This document shows positions 53,935-64,000 of a stretch of DNA of 64,000 nt, in pieces; position 1 is the first letter of the stretch; every line of letters starts with the position of its first letter. The notes beneath the pieces are model-generated. The model was not told the origin of the DNA. It ran no database searches and saw nothing but the letters and a program-made list of their open reading frames with translations. The stretch spans positions 1,117,803 through 1,181,802 of the forward strand of contig ML996687.1 of the NCBI GenBank assembly GCA_010356995.1, in the 5' to 3' direction. Source of the DNA: Trichodelitschia bisporula. Its lineage: Eukaryota > Ascomycota > Dothideomycetes > Phaeotrichales > Phaeotrichaceae. The translations under genes were made by a program, and so were the position numbers.

Positions 53935-55173
53935 CTACATCCTGACCTTGACATCCGGAATATCCATCGTATCCGTATACCCCATCCGAACATCCTCATC
54001 CCGCACAATCTCCTTCTCCGTCCGCTCCAAGAACGCAATCTGCGCCGCCAAAAACGCCTTAAAGTCCATCGTCTTGAACCGGCCACCTCCCCGGCGGTGC
54101 GCCTTGATCTCCCACAGCTTCTCCCGGATCCGCTCCTCCAGCATCTGCAGCCTGTACTCGCCGAACTGGTAGTACAGCTCCGAGAGATCGCTCACGGGCC
54201 GCACGGTGCGCAGCTCCGTGTCGTCCGCCACCAGCGGGTTGCGCGGCCGGAAGGATGTCACCGATGTGATGCGCTCGCGCGCGCCCAGCGCCCGCAGCGC
54301 TTGGTGCGTGATGTACCGCCCCTGCAGCACCACGGCGCAGCCCTGGCTGATCAGCCTGCCCTACTTACACACATTAACCGCGCCGGGGGGGAAGACTCAC
54401 CATGTCCGGCCCGCGCACCTTGATCACCTGCCCATCCGCCGTGCGCAGCGCCGTATCGCCACCGATCATATCCGTGCAGTCACTCAGCATTAGGACGCAC
54501 ACGAAGGGGTAGCTATCCGTGTGCCACCCGACGATGGGCTTGTCGTCTTCCCACGGGCACCCCGCGATGCCCTCGTCGTACGCGAACATCTGCTTTTGCT
54601 TCTCGATCTCGGATTTCTCGGCGGCGGTTTGCGCGGCGGTTTTTACGCTGAAGTTGATGTGCCCGATTTCGTAGTCCATCTCGGGGACGAGATCGATGCC
54701 AGCGATGGAGGAGAGGAGGCGCAGGGTGCTGGGGTGGCGCCAGGCGGCGTAGGTGAAGGGGGCGTATCTCGTGTGGTCGGTTAGCTAACCTGATACAAAC
54801 TCCCATGATGGGGGGGGGGGAGGGGAGCAGTAGCTCACTTCTCAGCATACCCGCGCAACTGGCACGCAGCAATATTAGACCGAAACGAGCAGTGCGCCAT
54901 GATTTCGGGGTTGAAAATCTCGGTGCGCATGGCTTCGACGGCTTCGCGGCTGAAGAGGCGGAAGGGCTGCGAGACGGCGACGGGCGACACCCCCGTGCCC
55001 TCTGGGAAGCCGAGGTCTGCCATCTTGATGACGGATTCGGGAGGGGAATAGGAGAGGTGCTTGGCGGCATCGAAGGTGGTTGGCTGCGGGGCTGATTTGG
55101 CGGGCGGCGAGATGATGGGCGTGTAGCCGGGCTGCTTGAGCGCGGTGCTCGGCATGGATTGCACGGCGGCCAT
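53935..55173 (-). CDS. Fungal 2-oxoglutarate/Fe(II)-dependent oxygenase-like protein
   Basis: Three exons: 55173-54839, 54767-54401 and 54342-53935, giving 369 residues. The iron site H-x-D is visible in VGWHTDSYPFVCVLMLSD, with the distal His and Arg expected in the block GRYITHQALRALGARERITS followed by VTSFRPR. Before it lie MDYEIGHINFS and the helical N-terminus. The layout is that of a fungal oxygenase family of unknown substrate. Intron 1 (71 bp) carries a C/G homopolymer run and has branch site GCTAAC; joined, it restores GYAEKYAPFTYAAWRHP. Intron 2 (58 bp) joins RGPDM to GCAVVLQGRY. No biosynthetic neighbours are present, so the pathway is unknown. Confidence 0.85.
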
Positions 55174-56854
55174 GATGGCTGTGAATGTGTCTGTTGAGTA
55201 GACTTGAGGTCGGTGAGCGTGTGTCTTGGTAGACTGGTGATGGTGGTTGGTGGTAACCAGAAGGCAGTGGGCTTTGAAAGGGGTAAATTAGACTATCTAA
55301 CGTAGAATCTGAATCGATAATGAAGAAGGGCGTTTGCATTGCGGCGCCTCCGCCTTTTATACTTCCCCTCCCGTGAATCACTGGTCATGTCACCTGTCCC
55401 TCCTGTTACTAGTTAGTGGTCCTAGTGACGCAGTGCGGTGCGGGGCGGGAATGCGGAAGGGACGCGCAAGGCCAGGAGGGGGGGGGGGTTCCTGGTTTCA
55501 TCCTGCATCGTGTGCGGGTGACTGAAAGGGATGCGTCTAGGTTCGTGAACAGGGAAAGTTAGGAACTGGAGTATGCTGGATAATGGGAGGCAAGGCCTCG
55601 CGATGTGGCGCTGGAATGCACTTCTGCTTTCTACCTAAGGCCTCCTGTGAGGATGATCTAGATCGGCGCAGGGATGCGGGGTGGGATAGCACCCTTGGGA
55701 TAGCTACCATCCGGGGGTAATAGAGGTGCGGGGATGGTAATAGTCATCCCGAACTGGGTTTTCGTCCTTGTTTCTGCTGTCGGGGTTGTGGCAATCGATA
55801 CACCTCAGCCGAGCTATTGATATTGATAGATGTTGATATTGATAGAGCTCATTGCAATTTGAAGCACATTGAAGCTTCCTCCCGCAATGTCCACGGGCCT
55901 CACGGCCTCACGATGCTTCTCCACCTTACCATGCCGTTCTGCGCCGCCGATCGGGGGTTCGCAGTACATCGAGTGTGGGCGCGGCTCTGAGGGGTGGGGT
56001 TGGGATGGGGCGGAGCGCGGCTGCGTCATGCACCCGGCGTACCTTGCGTCTAGTCGAGGACGGGTGGTTCGAGCAAGCGCGGGTAACGCGACCTACCACA
56101 GTGCTCCCCTCTTGCAATCTTCACGCAGGACGTAAAAGAACTAGGAATGAGTAGATAGTGGGTCGGGCCGCAATGGCTTCGACGAGAGATCCTGGCCGTT
56201 GGATGAGAACTTGGAATTGGAAGAGGCGAGGCGCCGCGCCGCGTACGCAGACCTCACGATGACATGCCGCCACGCCGCGGGGTCCCATCTCCACTTTGGG
56301 CTACCTGCATCGCGGCTGGGCTGCCCCGGGATGAGCCGCCATGGCCAGCGCTGCGGCCCATATGCGCGGGTCTAGATTCCGTGATGGTGGAAGCGAGGAG
56401 CGGAGAGGAAAGCGTTATCAATTGATCAGCCAGGCGCAAAAGTCTATTTTCCAACGGCTCCCGGCGCGCGATGGATTGCCGCTTCGGGTGCGCGGGTGCT
56501 GAATGCGGGGGGTAGAGAGGGGTGGTGATATTCGAGGATGGTGAGGTGAGGTGGTATTCCGGCGATGCCAGAAGCATGGAGCCGGAGCAACCCGTTCGCT
56601 CGTAGCAATTGGGCTGCCTCGCAATGCACAATGAGAGATGGCGAGTCGAGTCTTCACTTCCCCGCTCCAGTGCTTCCGAGCATCGCCTCGCGTTGTCGTC
56701 CGCGAGATGCAGTCCCCGGCAACCGGGTCCGTGCGCCTATCGATAAGATGCGCGATCCTTGCGTGGCACGAGGGCGCGGTTCATGCTGCGCTTCCCTCGG
56801 TGGCAGGCGGATTTCTGTGAACTTGATATCTGAACTCGAGTTTTCGCCAACTGA
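55174..56854. other. Gene-poor spacer of 1.7 kb
   Basis: No gene is recognised. It holds the promoter of the oxygenase gene (left) and COX23 (right), a G-run at about 55480, and a short TTGATATTGATAGA repeat at about 55815-55847. A B-box-like GGTTCGAG at 56066 has no matching A box. Confidence 0.5.
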
Positions 56855-57382
56855 ATGATGGCAAAGGAAAAGGAAACCACGGATGAGCCGAAGGTGTGGA
56901 CGGAGGAGAAAGCGGCTAAGTTTGAGAGGTCAGTACCGCTTGATACAGACTTCGGTGCTATCGACGAGTTTGCCGATGGCAGGAAGTGAGTGAGGGGCTT
57001 GTGATGCTGATACCGGGCAGCAAGGCGTACAGCAAGTACTTCGATCCATGCCAGGAGGCCGCATCGAGGAGTCTCAAGTGTCTGAAGCGCAATGGAGGCG
57101 ACAAGGAGATGTGTCAAGACTACTTTGAGTGCGTCCCCCTCTATCATCGTGGTGCTTACTTTGCGCCTGCCCCGCTGTGAACTGCACCGGGCTGTTCTTG
57201 CCAGAGGGCAAAGGAGGGGTAATGAACCCTTGCTAACTGCCGACAGGGCCTATCGTGACTGCAAGAAGGAGTGGGTGCGTGATGTCTTTCCGCTTCAGGG
57301 CGTGTTATCGCAGGCCAGTTGTGCTGACATGTGCTAGATGACCCAGCGGAAGGAAGCCAAGGTGAAGGGATTGCTATGGTGA
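56855..57382 (+). CDS. COX23: COX23-like mitochondrial CHCH protein (cytochrome oxidase assembly)
   Basis: Four exons: 56855-56928, 57021-57128, 57247-57274 and 57338-57382, giving 84 residues. Cox23 is a soluble intermembrane-space protein needed for copper delivery and assembly of cytochrome c oxidase. The twin CX9C motifs are exact: C-QEAASRSLK-C and C-QDYFEAYRD-C, the second split between exons 2 and 3. Both are framed by YSKYFDPC and YRDCKKEW, as in the family. The ATG at 56855 is followed by a second Met three bases later; either may be used. Exons are short and introns (92, 118 and 63 bp) include stops, so the gene is not visible as one open frame. The first intron may hold a second, unresolved splice. 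Confidence 0.88.
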
Positions 57383-57965
57383 AGATCCCGAGGAGATAGC
57401 GGATGTATCGCCGGTGACGGAGCCGGGGATGTCTACGATAAGGCTGCTGATGGAGGATGATGGCTGAGGCCGAACATGTACGCGCTCCCAGTAATCTAGC
57501 AAGGCCGTCGGTATTCTGCATGTATGGCAGAGATATCCCATTCCTTTGGCCAATCCCTCGTAGCGTGCACAACAGCCTTGTCATCCTCTCAACTCCGCTC
57601 ATCTAGCAGCTCCCTATTTCCTCTAGCTCCGCTTCAATAAAGCCCTCCGTCCATCACATCTCCGCCTGCGCCAAACTCTTCTCCACGCCATGCGCCATCC
57701 CGCTGCGCTATGCCTAATTCATCTAAGCTCCCGTACGGATGTGGCACTGTACTGCACGGCTATTGGCTCACGGTCCTCCTGATCGGCAGCCACACACTTC
57801 GGGCGCCACTTCACAAGTCGACCCCACGTCGTGATCTCCAACTTTTTGATATCAACACCAAAAAAACTGGTCCCGAGCTCAACGCTACACCCCTTTCGAT
57901 CTGTAACCTTTTGCTTCATTCTCTAAGGTGCGTGGCCGCGCCAACCACGCCTCCAGCCCGCGAAA
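57383..57965. other. Intergenic region
   Basis: The 3' end of COX23 and promoter of the NAA25 gene, same strand. No other gene is seen. Confidence 0.5.
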
Positions 57966-60900
57966 ATGGCCCCACCAGCCGTGGACCAAGTCAACGACCT
58001 CGTCAAGTCCTACGAAAAGCACCCGGAGCAAGGTCTAAAGGCAATCAAGAAGCGCCTCGCCAAGGACGCGCGCAATCCCGTTCTTCTCGTCTGTTCCCCT
58101 GAGAAAAACTTGCCCACAGCCACTAACCAACTCCAGATTGCGCAAGCGAAGCTCTTGCTCCGCCTCGGCCGCCCGGACGATGCCCTGACGTCGCTGCAGC
58201 AAATCGTCCCCACCAAGCCACCCGCCGAACCGATCGATGTGCAGCTTGTAGCTGAGGTTATGGGCACGATGGTGCAGGCGGAGCGCGACCACGGTACGTA
58301 TAAGCACATCGCGGGGCCGCATGTGTGGGCGCTGTGGGCGGATATTCTCGACCGGCGCCCGAAGACGCGGGATGTGCGAAACTCGATTGTGTCTATGGCG
58401 GCCGAGGATGGGTACTGGGATGTGGCGCAGCAGGTGAGTGGTGGTAGGAGCTAGGGAAACCGGTGTGTGCTAATGAGGCAAGTTCTACGCGCGCATGCAG
58501 AAGGAGCATCCGAAGGTCGCAGATTTTCACTTCTACTGGGTGGCGTATTCGCAGCTCTTGGGGGCGGTGAAGGAAGATGGCGGCATGATGAAGATGCTTG
58601 CTTCGCGCAGCTTGAAGGCTGCTATCGACAGCGTGAGAGCGAAGAAGGATACGCCTCGTCGTATCCAGAATGAGCAGCATCTTCGGCTACTTACTGCCAT
58701 CTACATGAAGCAAGGCCTGTATGAGGAGCTGGTTGACGTGCTTGTCGACCCTGACATCGGGATTGAATCGCCAGTTGGTAAAAATGATGTTGAGTTCATT
58801 CGCCTTAAGTTGCAAGCTCTAGGAAGACAGGGAAAGTGGCGGGATCTGTACGACTTGCTTCTCAGCGCTCACAAGTCATACTTGGTGGCTCAATCAACCA
58901 ACAGGGCAACAAAGACTGGGGTTCAGAGCCTAAATGAGTGGATAGATTCGTTTAGCATGTGGGACATACTCCTGACAGCGACACAATTTCTCGGGGACGA
59001 AAAGTACGTTGTTGATTGCATTACATGACGGCTTGCTAATATACCAGGGCCAAAGATGAGGTTATAAATCTCCTGCTTAAGTATCTGGAGCACAACGAAC
59101 GCAGCCGCAACCCGGGGATCGCCATGCTCAGGTATCATGTGATATTTGACAAGGCGGACCTCCTACGTTCCTGCGAGAAGTTCTTCGATGTCCACAGTGG
59201 TCATCGGTCGTGCTATGAGGACTTGGTGGATTATGTTCTTGAGCTCCCCGAGCAGCAACGCTCTCAACTCAGTACTCATATCAAGCAAGCGGCGGCCGCG
59301 GTACCCTTAGTTGTGCAGAAATCTCTGCCTTCAAATGGCGAGGACACTGACTCCAAGGACTCCGAGTGCAAGGAGACAGACCCCGAGGGTGAATCTAAGA
59401 TGGCCGATGTGACGGATACTGATTTGGCGAAACTTGAGATCTCTAAGAAGAAGCATGAGGCAAAGCCGGAGAAACCAGAGGTCTATCCCCTGTATTTACT
59501 CGCTTATCCCGACTAACCCTCCAGTCTCTCGCTTTCATTTACACAAACGCGCTGAAGTTCGAATATCTGGTCGGCTTTGCGCCTCTTACCTCGCCTCCTG
59601 CCGACGCCATAAAGGCCTTTGCATCCCGCTGCGCCGCGTATAACCCCCTCATCAAAGAAGCGAACCCGGACGCCGCCGGCGATGCCACACTCCTCGGCAT
59701 CCTCGCGCAGCTCCACCTCGCCTCATCCCTCTCAAGCACCTCCCCGGCCGAAGCAGAAACCCTACGTCTCACCGCGCTGCACACCCTCACCCGCTACCGC
59801 GAGCACGATCCCCACAACTACGAAGGAACACTGCTGCACATCCACCTCACGCTGCTCCTCGGCCTGGTCCCACAAGCGCTAAAGAGCATCGCGCACCTCG
59901 CCCTCCGCGAAATTCAATACGACACCGTCGCCCCCATCTTCTACGCCCGCCTCTCAACCCTCCACCCCCACCCTACACCCCCCTTCCGCACACCCACCAT
60001 CCGCACACCCGAAACCCGCAAATCAGACCCCGCCGCCGCCCTCTCCTTTGCAACGAACTGGCACCCCCTCGCTTCCTTCCAATTCGGCGAGGCCATCGGC
60101 AAGGGCGTCGTGACCTTCGACAAGCTCTTCGAAGTCCTGGATCTCAAGGCGAGCGTTGAGTCCTCCATCTCCCGCGCCATCTTCGCTATCGAACTCCGCC
60201 GCATAGCTAGGCTCCTCGGCCCCTTTGCTGCGGTCGATGATGTGCAGCTCGTCCGCTGGTACGATGTCTCCGATGAGCTTCCCACCGCCAAAACACCTAC
60301 GCTACCGGCTTTCGGCCGACCCCTCGCCGGATGGCCCGAGGACGCCTTCCGTGCGTGCGAGCCGCGCCGCGTATGGGTGGCGTGGATGAGCGCCGTCGAC
60401 ATAGTTGCCTCCGCGCTAACAACCAAAACCCCGGTGTCTCCAACGCATGCGAAGCATCTCGCCGACGCACGGTCCTTCGTCTATGAGAACCAAGATGCTA
60501 AGGAGGAACAACTTAGTGCAGATGAGAAAGCCTCCGAAGCGCTGATGCGCGTCTTTGTCAAGGAAGACCGGAAGGGCACGGGCAATCAATTCAGTGCGGC
60601 GGAGAAGGCAGCTGTTCCGGCGTGGGAGGGGCTAATGCGTGTTGCTGCTGGGCTGGGGTTGGTTGGGGAGACTAGGGGAGTGAAGGATGTGGATGCTGGG
60701 TTTGAGGATCTGGCGGCGTGGCTTAAGGGGGTGAAGATGGAGCCGCGGACCGTTCTGCCTGGGTGGGATGAGTATCAGACTTGGTGGACGGTGCTGGAGG
60801 TGCTCCGCGTGACAGCGCGCGCGTGTGAACTTGCGGCAGTGAAGAAGGTGAAAAAGGTCGAGGCGGTGCGGACAGTGGCACGGGAGGTGGCGCAGGGGAT

Positions 60901-61084
60901 TGTGGATGAGGTTAAAGAGTGGAAGGGGCGGGTTGAGAAGCTCGGTGAGGTTGCTGGGGTGATTATTGAGAGGGGTAGTTGGGCGAAGGATGTAGTTGAG
61001 GGGGCGCTGGATGGAATGAAGGGTGTGGAGGGAGTTGCGAGGGAGGTTCTTGGGCAGCTTCTGGGGGGGAGGGGACGGAAGTGA
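57966..61084 (+). CDS. NatB auxiliary subunit NAA25/MDM20 (N-terminal acetyltransferase B)
   Basis: Five exons: 57966-58088, 58137-58433, 58483-59003, 59048-59480 and 59525-61084, giving 977 residues. NAA25/Mdm20 binds the catalytic Naa20 subunit and the ribosome, so that proteins starting Met-Asp/Glu/Asn/Gln are acetylated; in yeast it affects actin and mitochondrial inheritance. The sequence is alpha-helical with TPR-like repeats: AQAKLLLRLGRPDDALTSLQ, EDGYWDVAQQFYARMQKEHP, NEQHLRLLTAIYMKQGLYEE and, after the last intron, LAFIYTNALKFEYLVGF. The C-terminal part is more divergent. All introns are 44-49 bp and close in frame. The second intron ends with CAAG. The call relies on TPR layout and size; another TPR scaffold is possible but less likely. 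Confidence 0.8.
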
Positions 61085-61381
61085 GTGTGTTCGGAGAAGG
61101 ACGGATGACATGTAAGCTGAGATTACCGGTATAGTGACGATCTCGGGTTGCTAGATACTGGAGGGCGATATCCACTGCGCTAGATAGGAGAAAATACACG
61201 CGATCAACAATTCGACCGGGGGCGTGACTGCTTGCCTAAAGCGGTAATGTTATGCCGAGCTCGATATCGGAACTCACAAAACGCGGGAACAACTCGCGAT
61301 AACACCCATCTCCGCAGATCCCAATGCAAGACTGCGATAACAGCTCTTGTGATTCCATTCCCATGCCCACATCATCCTCCC
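61085..61381. other. Convergent 3' intergenic region
   Basis: The 297 bp between the ends of NAA25 (+) and UTP13 (-). No gene is recognised. Confidence 0.5.
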
Positions 61382-64000
61382 CTACCCTAGAACCATCTTC
61401 TCCCCAGCCTCCACCCCAAGCACCCCCTCCATCTCCCCGAGTGTAAACTCAACCAAAAAACTCTCATCCCACAAATCCGCCACCCGTCCCCAATGCCTCT
61501 CGCCATACACCCGTAAACCCTCCCAAACCTCCCCCCCCTTCCCAACCTTCGTCCCCGCAAGCCCCTCAACCCCGAAACCCTCCACAAGCGCCCTGAGCAC
61601 CCGATGCGCGACCACCGCCGTCCGCGCCGACGTGCCCCACTCGCGACACCGTCTCACAAGGCGGGCAACCTGCTCAGATGCCAATCCCCTCAGTACATCA
61701 TCCACATCCTTCCTGCCCGTCCAACTCCCCTCCTCCCGTTGCCCCTCAACAACACTCTTAAATAGCCCCAGTAACCGCCCGGGATGATCCAGCGCCAAAG
61801 CCAGCGCAATCGCCTCGCGCCACTGCTGCGCCCTCACGTAGTTCTCGAGCTGCTGCCCCTTCTCCACGCGCTCCGCCGCATGCTCAGCAGCCTTCGCCGC
61901 CGTCGCCGCGCTCGTATCCGCCCAGAACGTGAGTACGCCGTCTCCGGCACCGGAGACTAGCGTCTCGCCCACACCCCCCGGTACGGGCCGGCGTGCAAGC
62001 GCCCACACGCGGTCGGTATGCCCGTCGAGCGTAGCGGCACATTCCCCGCTACTAACATCCCAAATCTTAACCAACCCATCCGCAGCCGCAGACACCACAG
62101 CCGGACCCCTTGTCTCCGTCGGCGGCAGCCAAAGCGCCTTAAGCACACTCCCCGTATGCCCCTCCAGCGTAAGCAAGCACGAAAAGTCGCTGAGCGCCCA
62201 AAGCTTAACCATGCGGTCCGCGCCCGCCGTCGCGACGAAGCCACGCTGAGCACGTGCTTCAGTGCCGGGGAGCGAAATCGTTATACCCGTCGGCGCAAAG
62301 GACGCGCTCCACACGCCGCGCTTGTGGCCGCGGAGGACGCCAACGGTCGAGCCGTCTTCTACGGCCCAGATCTTGACGAGCCGGTCTTGCGAACTCGAGG
62401 CTAGGAGTTGCCCGGTGGGGGCGACGGCTAGCGCATTGATGTCCTTATCGTGCGCCTTGCGGGTGTATGTCGCGCGAGGAACGGGGACGGGCCCGGCCGG
62501 GTCGGTGCGGGGGATGGGCCAGCGCTTGAGGGTTTTGTCCTGGGAGCCGGTGATCAGCCAGGCCGGTGTATGCTCGGCCGGGTTCTTGTAAGCAGGCGTG
62601 TCGGCCGGGGGCGGGGTTTGCGGCAGTGCGACGGCGCCGACGGATTCGGCGTGCCCGGCGAAGGTGGCGTGGCAGGTGAAGGAGTTGCTGGCCGGGTCGA
62701 GGCGCCACAGCCGCGCGGTGTTGTCTTTTGCGCCGGTGGCGAGCCAGTGACCGGACCAGTCGGTTGCGAGGCAGAGGACGATGTCGGTGTGGCCTTTTAG
62801 GGAGGCGACTTCGGCGCCGAAGGGGAGGGATTCGGAGGGTGTGGGTGGCTGGAGGGATATGAGGCGGATGTCTTCTGCGTTGGTGGCGAGGGCGAGGAGA
62901 GAGGCGGAGCGGCCTATGTATGCTACGTCGATGATTTGGCCGTGTGTGCCGGCGGTACGGCGTAGGATCGGGAGTGGGGAGGTGGAGAGAACGGAGGGGG
63001 AAAGGGAGGCGATGGAGTGGTAGACGAGGGTTTGGTCGGCGTGGACGGAAAGCAGATAGGGGAGGTCGGGGTAGTGGATGATCTCGAGGATGCTCTCCGT
63101 GTCCATTCCTGGCTGTTGCTCCGGCGTTAGTTCGCGCGCTGAGGCCAGCGACCAGATGCGGATGCGGCCGTGCTCGCCGCCCGTGTAGATGAGGGTGCCA
63201 CGGTCGAGGAATCCTGCACTTTCGACTTCCTCAAGCACGGGAATCGTGGACCGGATTTTCCACGTGCGGGCGTCCCACACCATGACGGTCTTGTCGCGAC
63301 TACCAGAGAGCAGCGCATTTTCTTCAGGGGAGAAGTCGAGTGTCCGAACCACAGACACATGTGAATCCAGTATGGCTGCAGAGTTGCGCTTGTGGAGGTT
63401 CCAGATGCGGACCTTGCCATCTTCACCACCCGAAGCCAGCCTGTATCCGAGGGTCTCTTCGTTCGTGACCTCTTCTTCCTCCCCCTGCTTTCTCTTCTTC
63501 TTGCACTTCTTAGATTCCTCTTGTGCCTGAGCCGTAACATCGACTTGGAAGAAGCGGAGTGCGGAGATGACGCCGTTGTGGCCATGGAAAGTGTGCGTCA
63601 CATAGCCGCCTATTATATCCCACACCTTGACCACACCGTCCGCGCCACCGGTGGCCAGCAGCGTTCCAGTCTGATCTACGGCCGACACAACTACAGGTGA
63701 GGGATGCGGTTTGAGTGTGCGGAGCACTTGCGTCTCAATCACATCTTCCTCGTCCGACAGCGTGAGCGCATATATGCGCATAGCGAGCGATCGTGAACAT
63801 ATTATCAGATGTGAGGCCGAAGGTGTTACTGGATTGATCAGCAGTGTCCGATCCTGAGGAAGTGCGCGCTCATACTGGCTAATGTGGTACAAATCTCTCC
63901 GTCCTACTACTTCGTCAACACGTCAGACATGACGAGCTAAGCACAGTGACGGCACTCACCCCTTCTATGCGCGCCAATTCATCGCCCGTGCGGGCGTCTG
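61382..64000 (-). CDS. UTP13: UTP13 / TBL3 WD40 protein of the small-subunit processome (5' end beyond window)
   Basis: The main exon (to about 63903) carries about 830 residues. Utp13 belongs to the UTP-B (Pwp2) complex of the U3 snoRNP processome, which matures 18S rRNA in the nucleolus. WD repeats are many and clear: GGADGVVKVWD, GGEDGKVRIWN, SGSRDKTVMVWD, TGAKDNTARLWR, SSSQDRLVKIWA, TAGADRMVKLWA and AAADGLVKIWD, followed by the helical Utp13 C-terminal domain (from about residue 690, with RAQQWREAIALALALDHPGR). An earlier exon, running from the right edge to about 63960, reads DARTGDELARIEG, matching the first propeller strand; the join between them is uncertain (donors near 63959 or 63955, acceptor near 63904). 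The start codon lies outside. Confidence 0.92.

Noticed and set aside
56060-56080. tRNA gene suggested by a B-box-like GGTTCGAG
   Set aside because: No A box at the right distance and no cloverleaf stems could be drawn.

Overview
The window looks like euchromatic DNA of a filamentous ascomycete (Pezizomycotina; a Dothideomycete-like fungus is my guess, not proven). The reasons are short introns of 43-118 bp with GT/GC donors and CTRAY-type branch points, compact gene spacing on both strands, pyrimidine-rich 5' leaders, and fungal-specific families (rhodopsin-domain membrane proteins, Mid2-like sensors, PNP-type domains, fungal HTH proteins). I rebuilt exons by hand from splice signals, reading frame and family conservation. 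No tRNA, rRNA, CRISPR or virus-like element was recognised.

Layout. 0-6 kb: EMP24 cargo receptor (-), then a large disordered Myb/SANT-like protein (+) followed by tandem repeats. 6-15 kb: a poorly coding stretch, a seven-helix rhodopsin-domain protein (+), a small DUF6699-like gene (+) and a Mid2-like membrane sensor (+) with two possible C-termini. 15-21 kb: a lone PNP/UDP-phosphorylase domain gene (-), biotin synthase BIO2 (-) and, divergently, gamma-tubulin complex GCP4 (+). 21-25.3 kb: an accessory island with a SINE-like insertion, a repeat-rich HTH gene, a long imperfect inverted repeat, two tandem small cysteine proteins and a second HTH gene. 25.5-64 kb: dense conserved genes: F-box/propeller protein (-), CSC1 channel (-), PCH2/TRIP13 (+), a five-exon small gene (-), condensin subunit BRN1 (+), PI4-kinase STT4 (+), eIF3b/PRT1 (-), a RING E3 ligase (-), a 2.9 kb gene-poor spacer with an 11x12 bp array, a 2OG-Fe(II) oxygenase (-), COX23 (+), NatB subunit NAA25/MDM20 (+) and UTP13 (-, running off the right edge).

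The conserved genes serve separate housekeeping processes (ER-Golgi traffic, biotin synthesis, microtubule nucleation, meiosis, chromosome condensation, phosphoinositide signalling, translation, N-terminal acetylation, rRNA processing, COX assembly); nothing suggests a biosynthetic cluster. The most unusual material is the 21-25.3 kb island, and a recurrent pattern in which the coding strand of many genes changes from C-rich near the start to G-rich near the stop.
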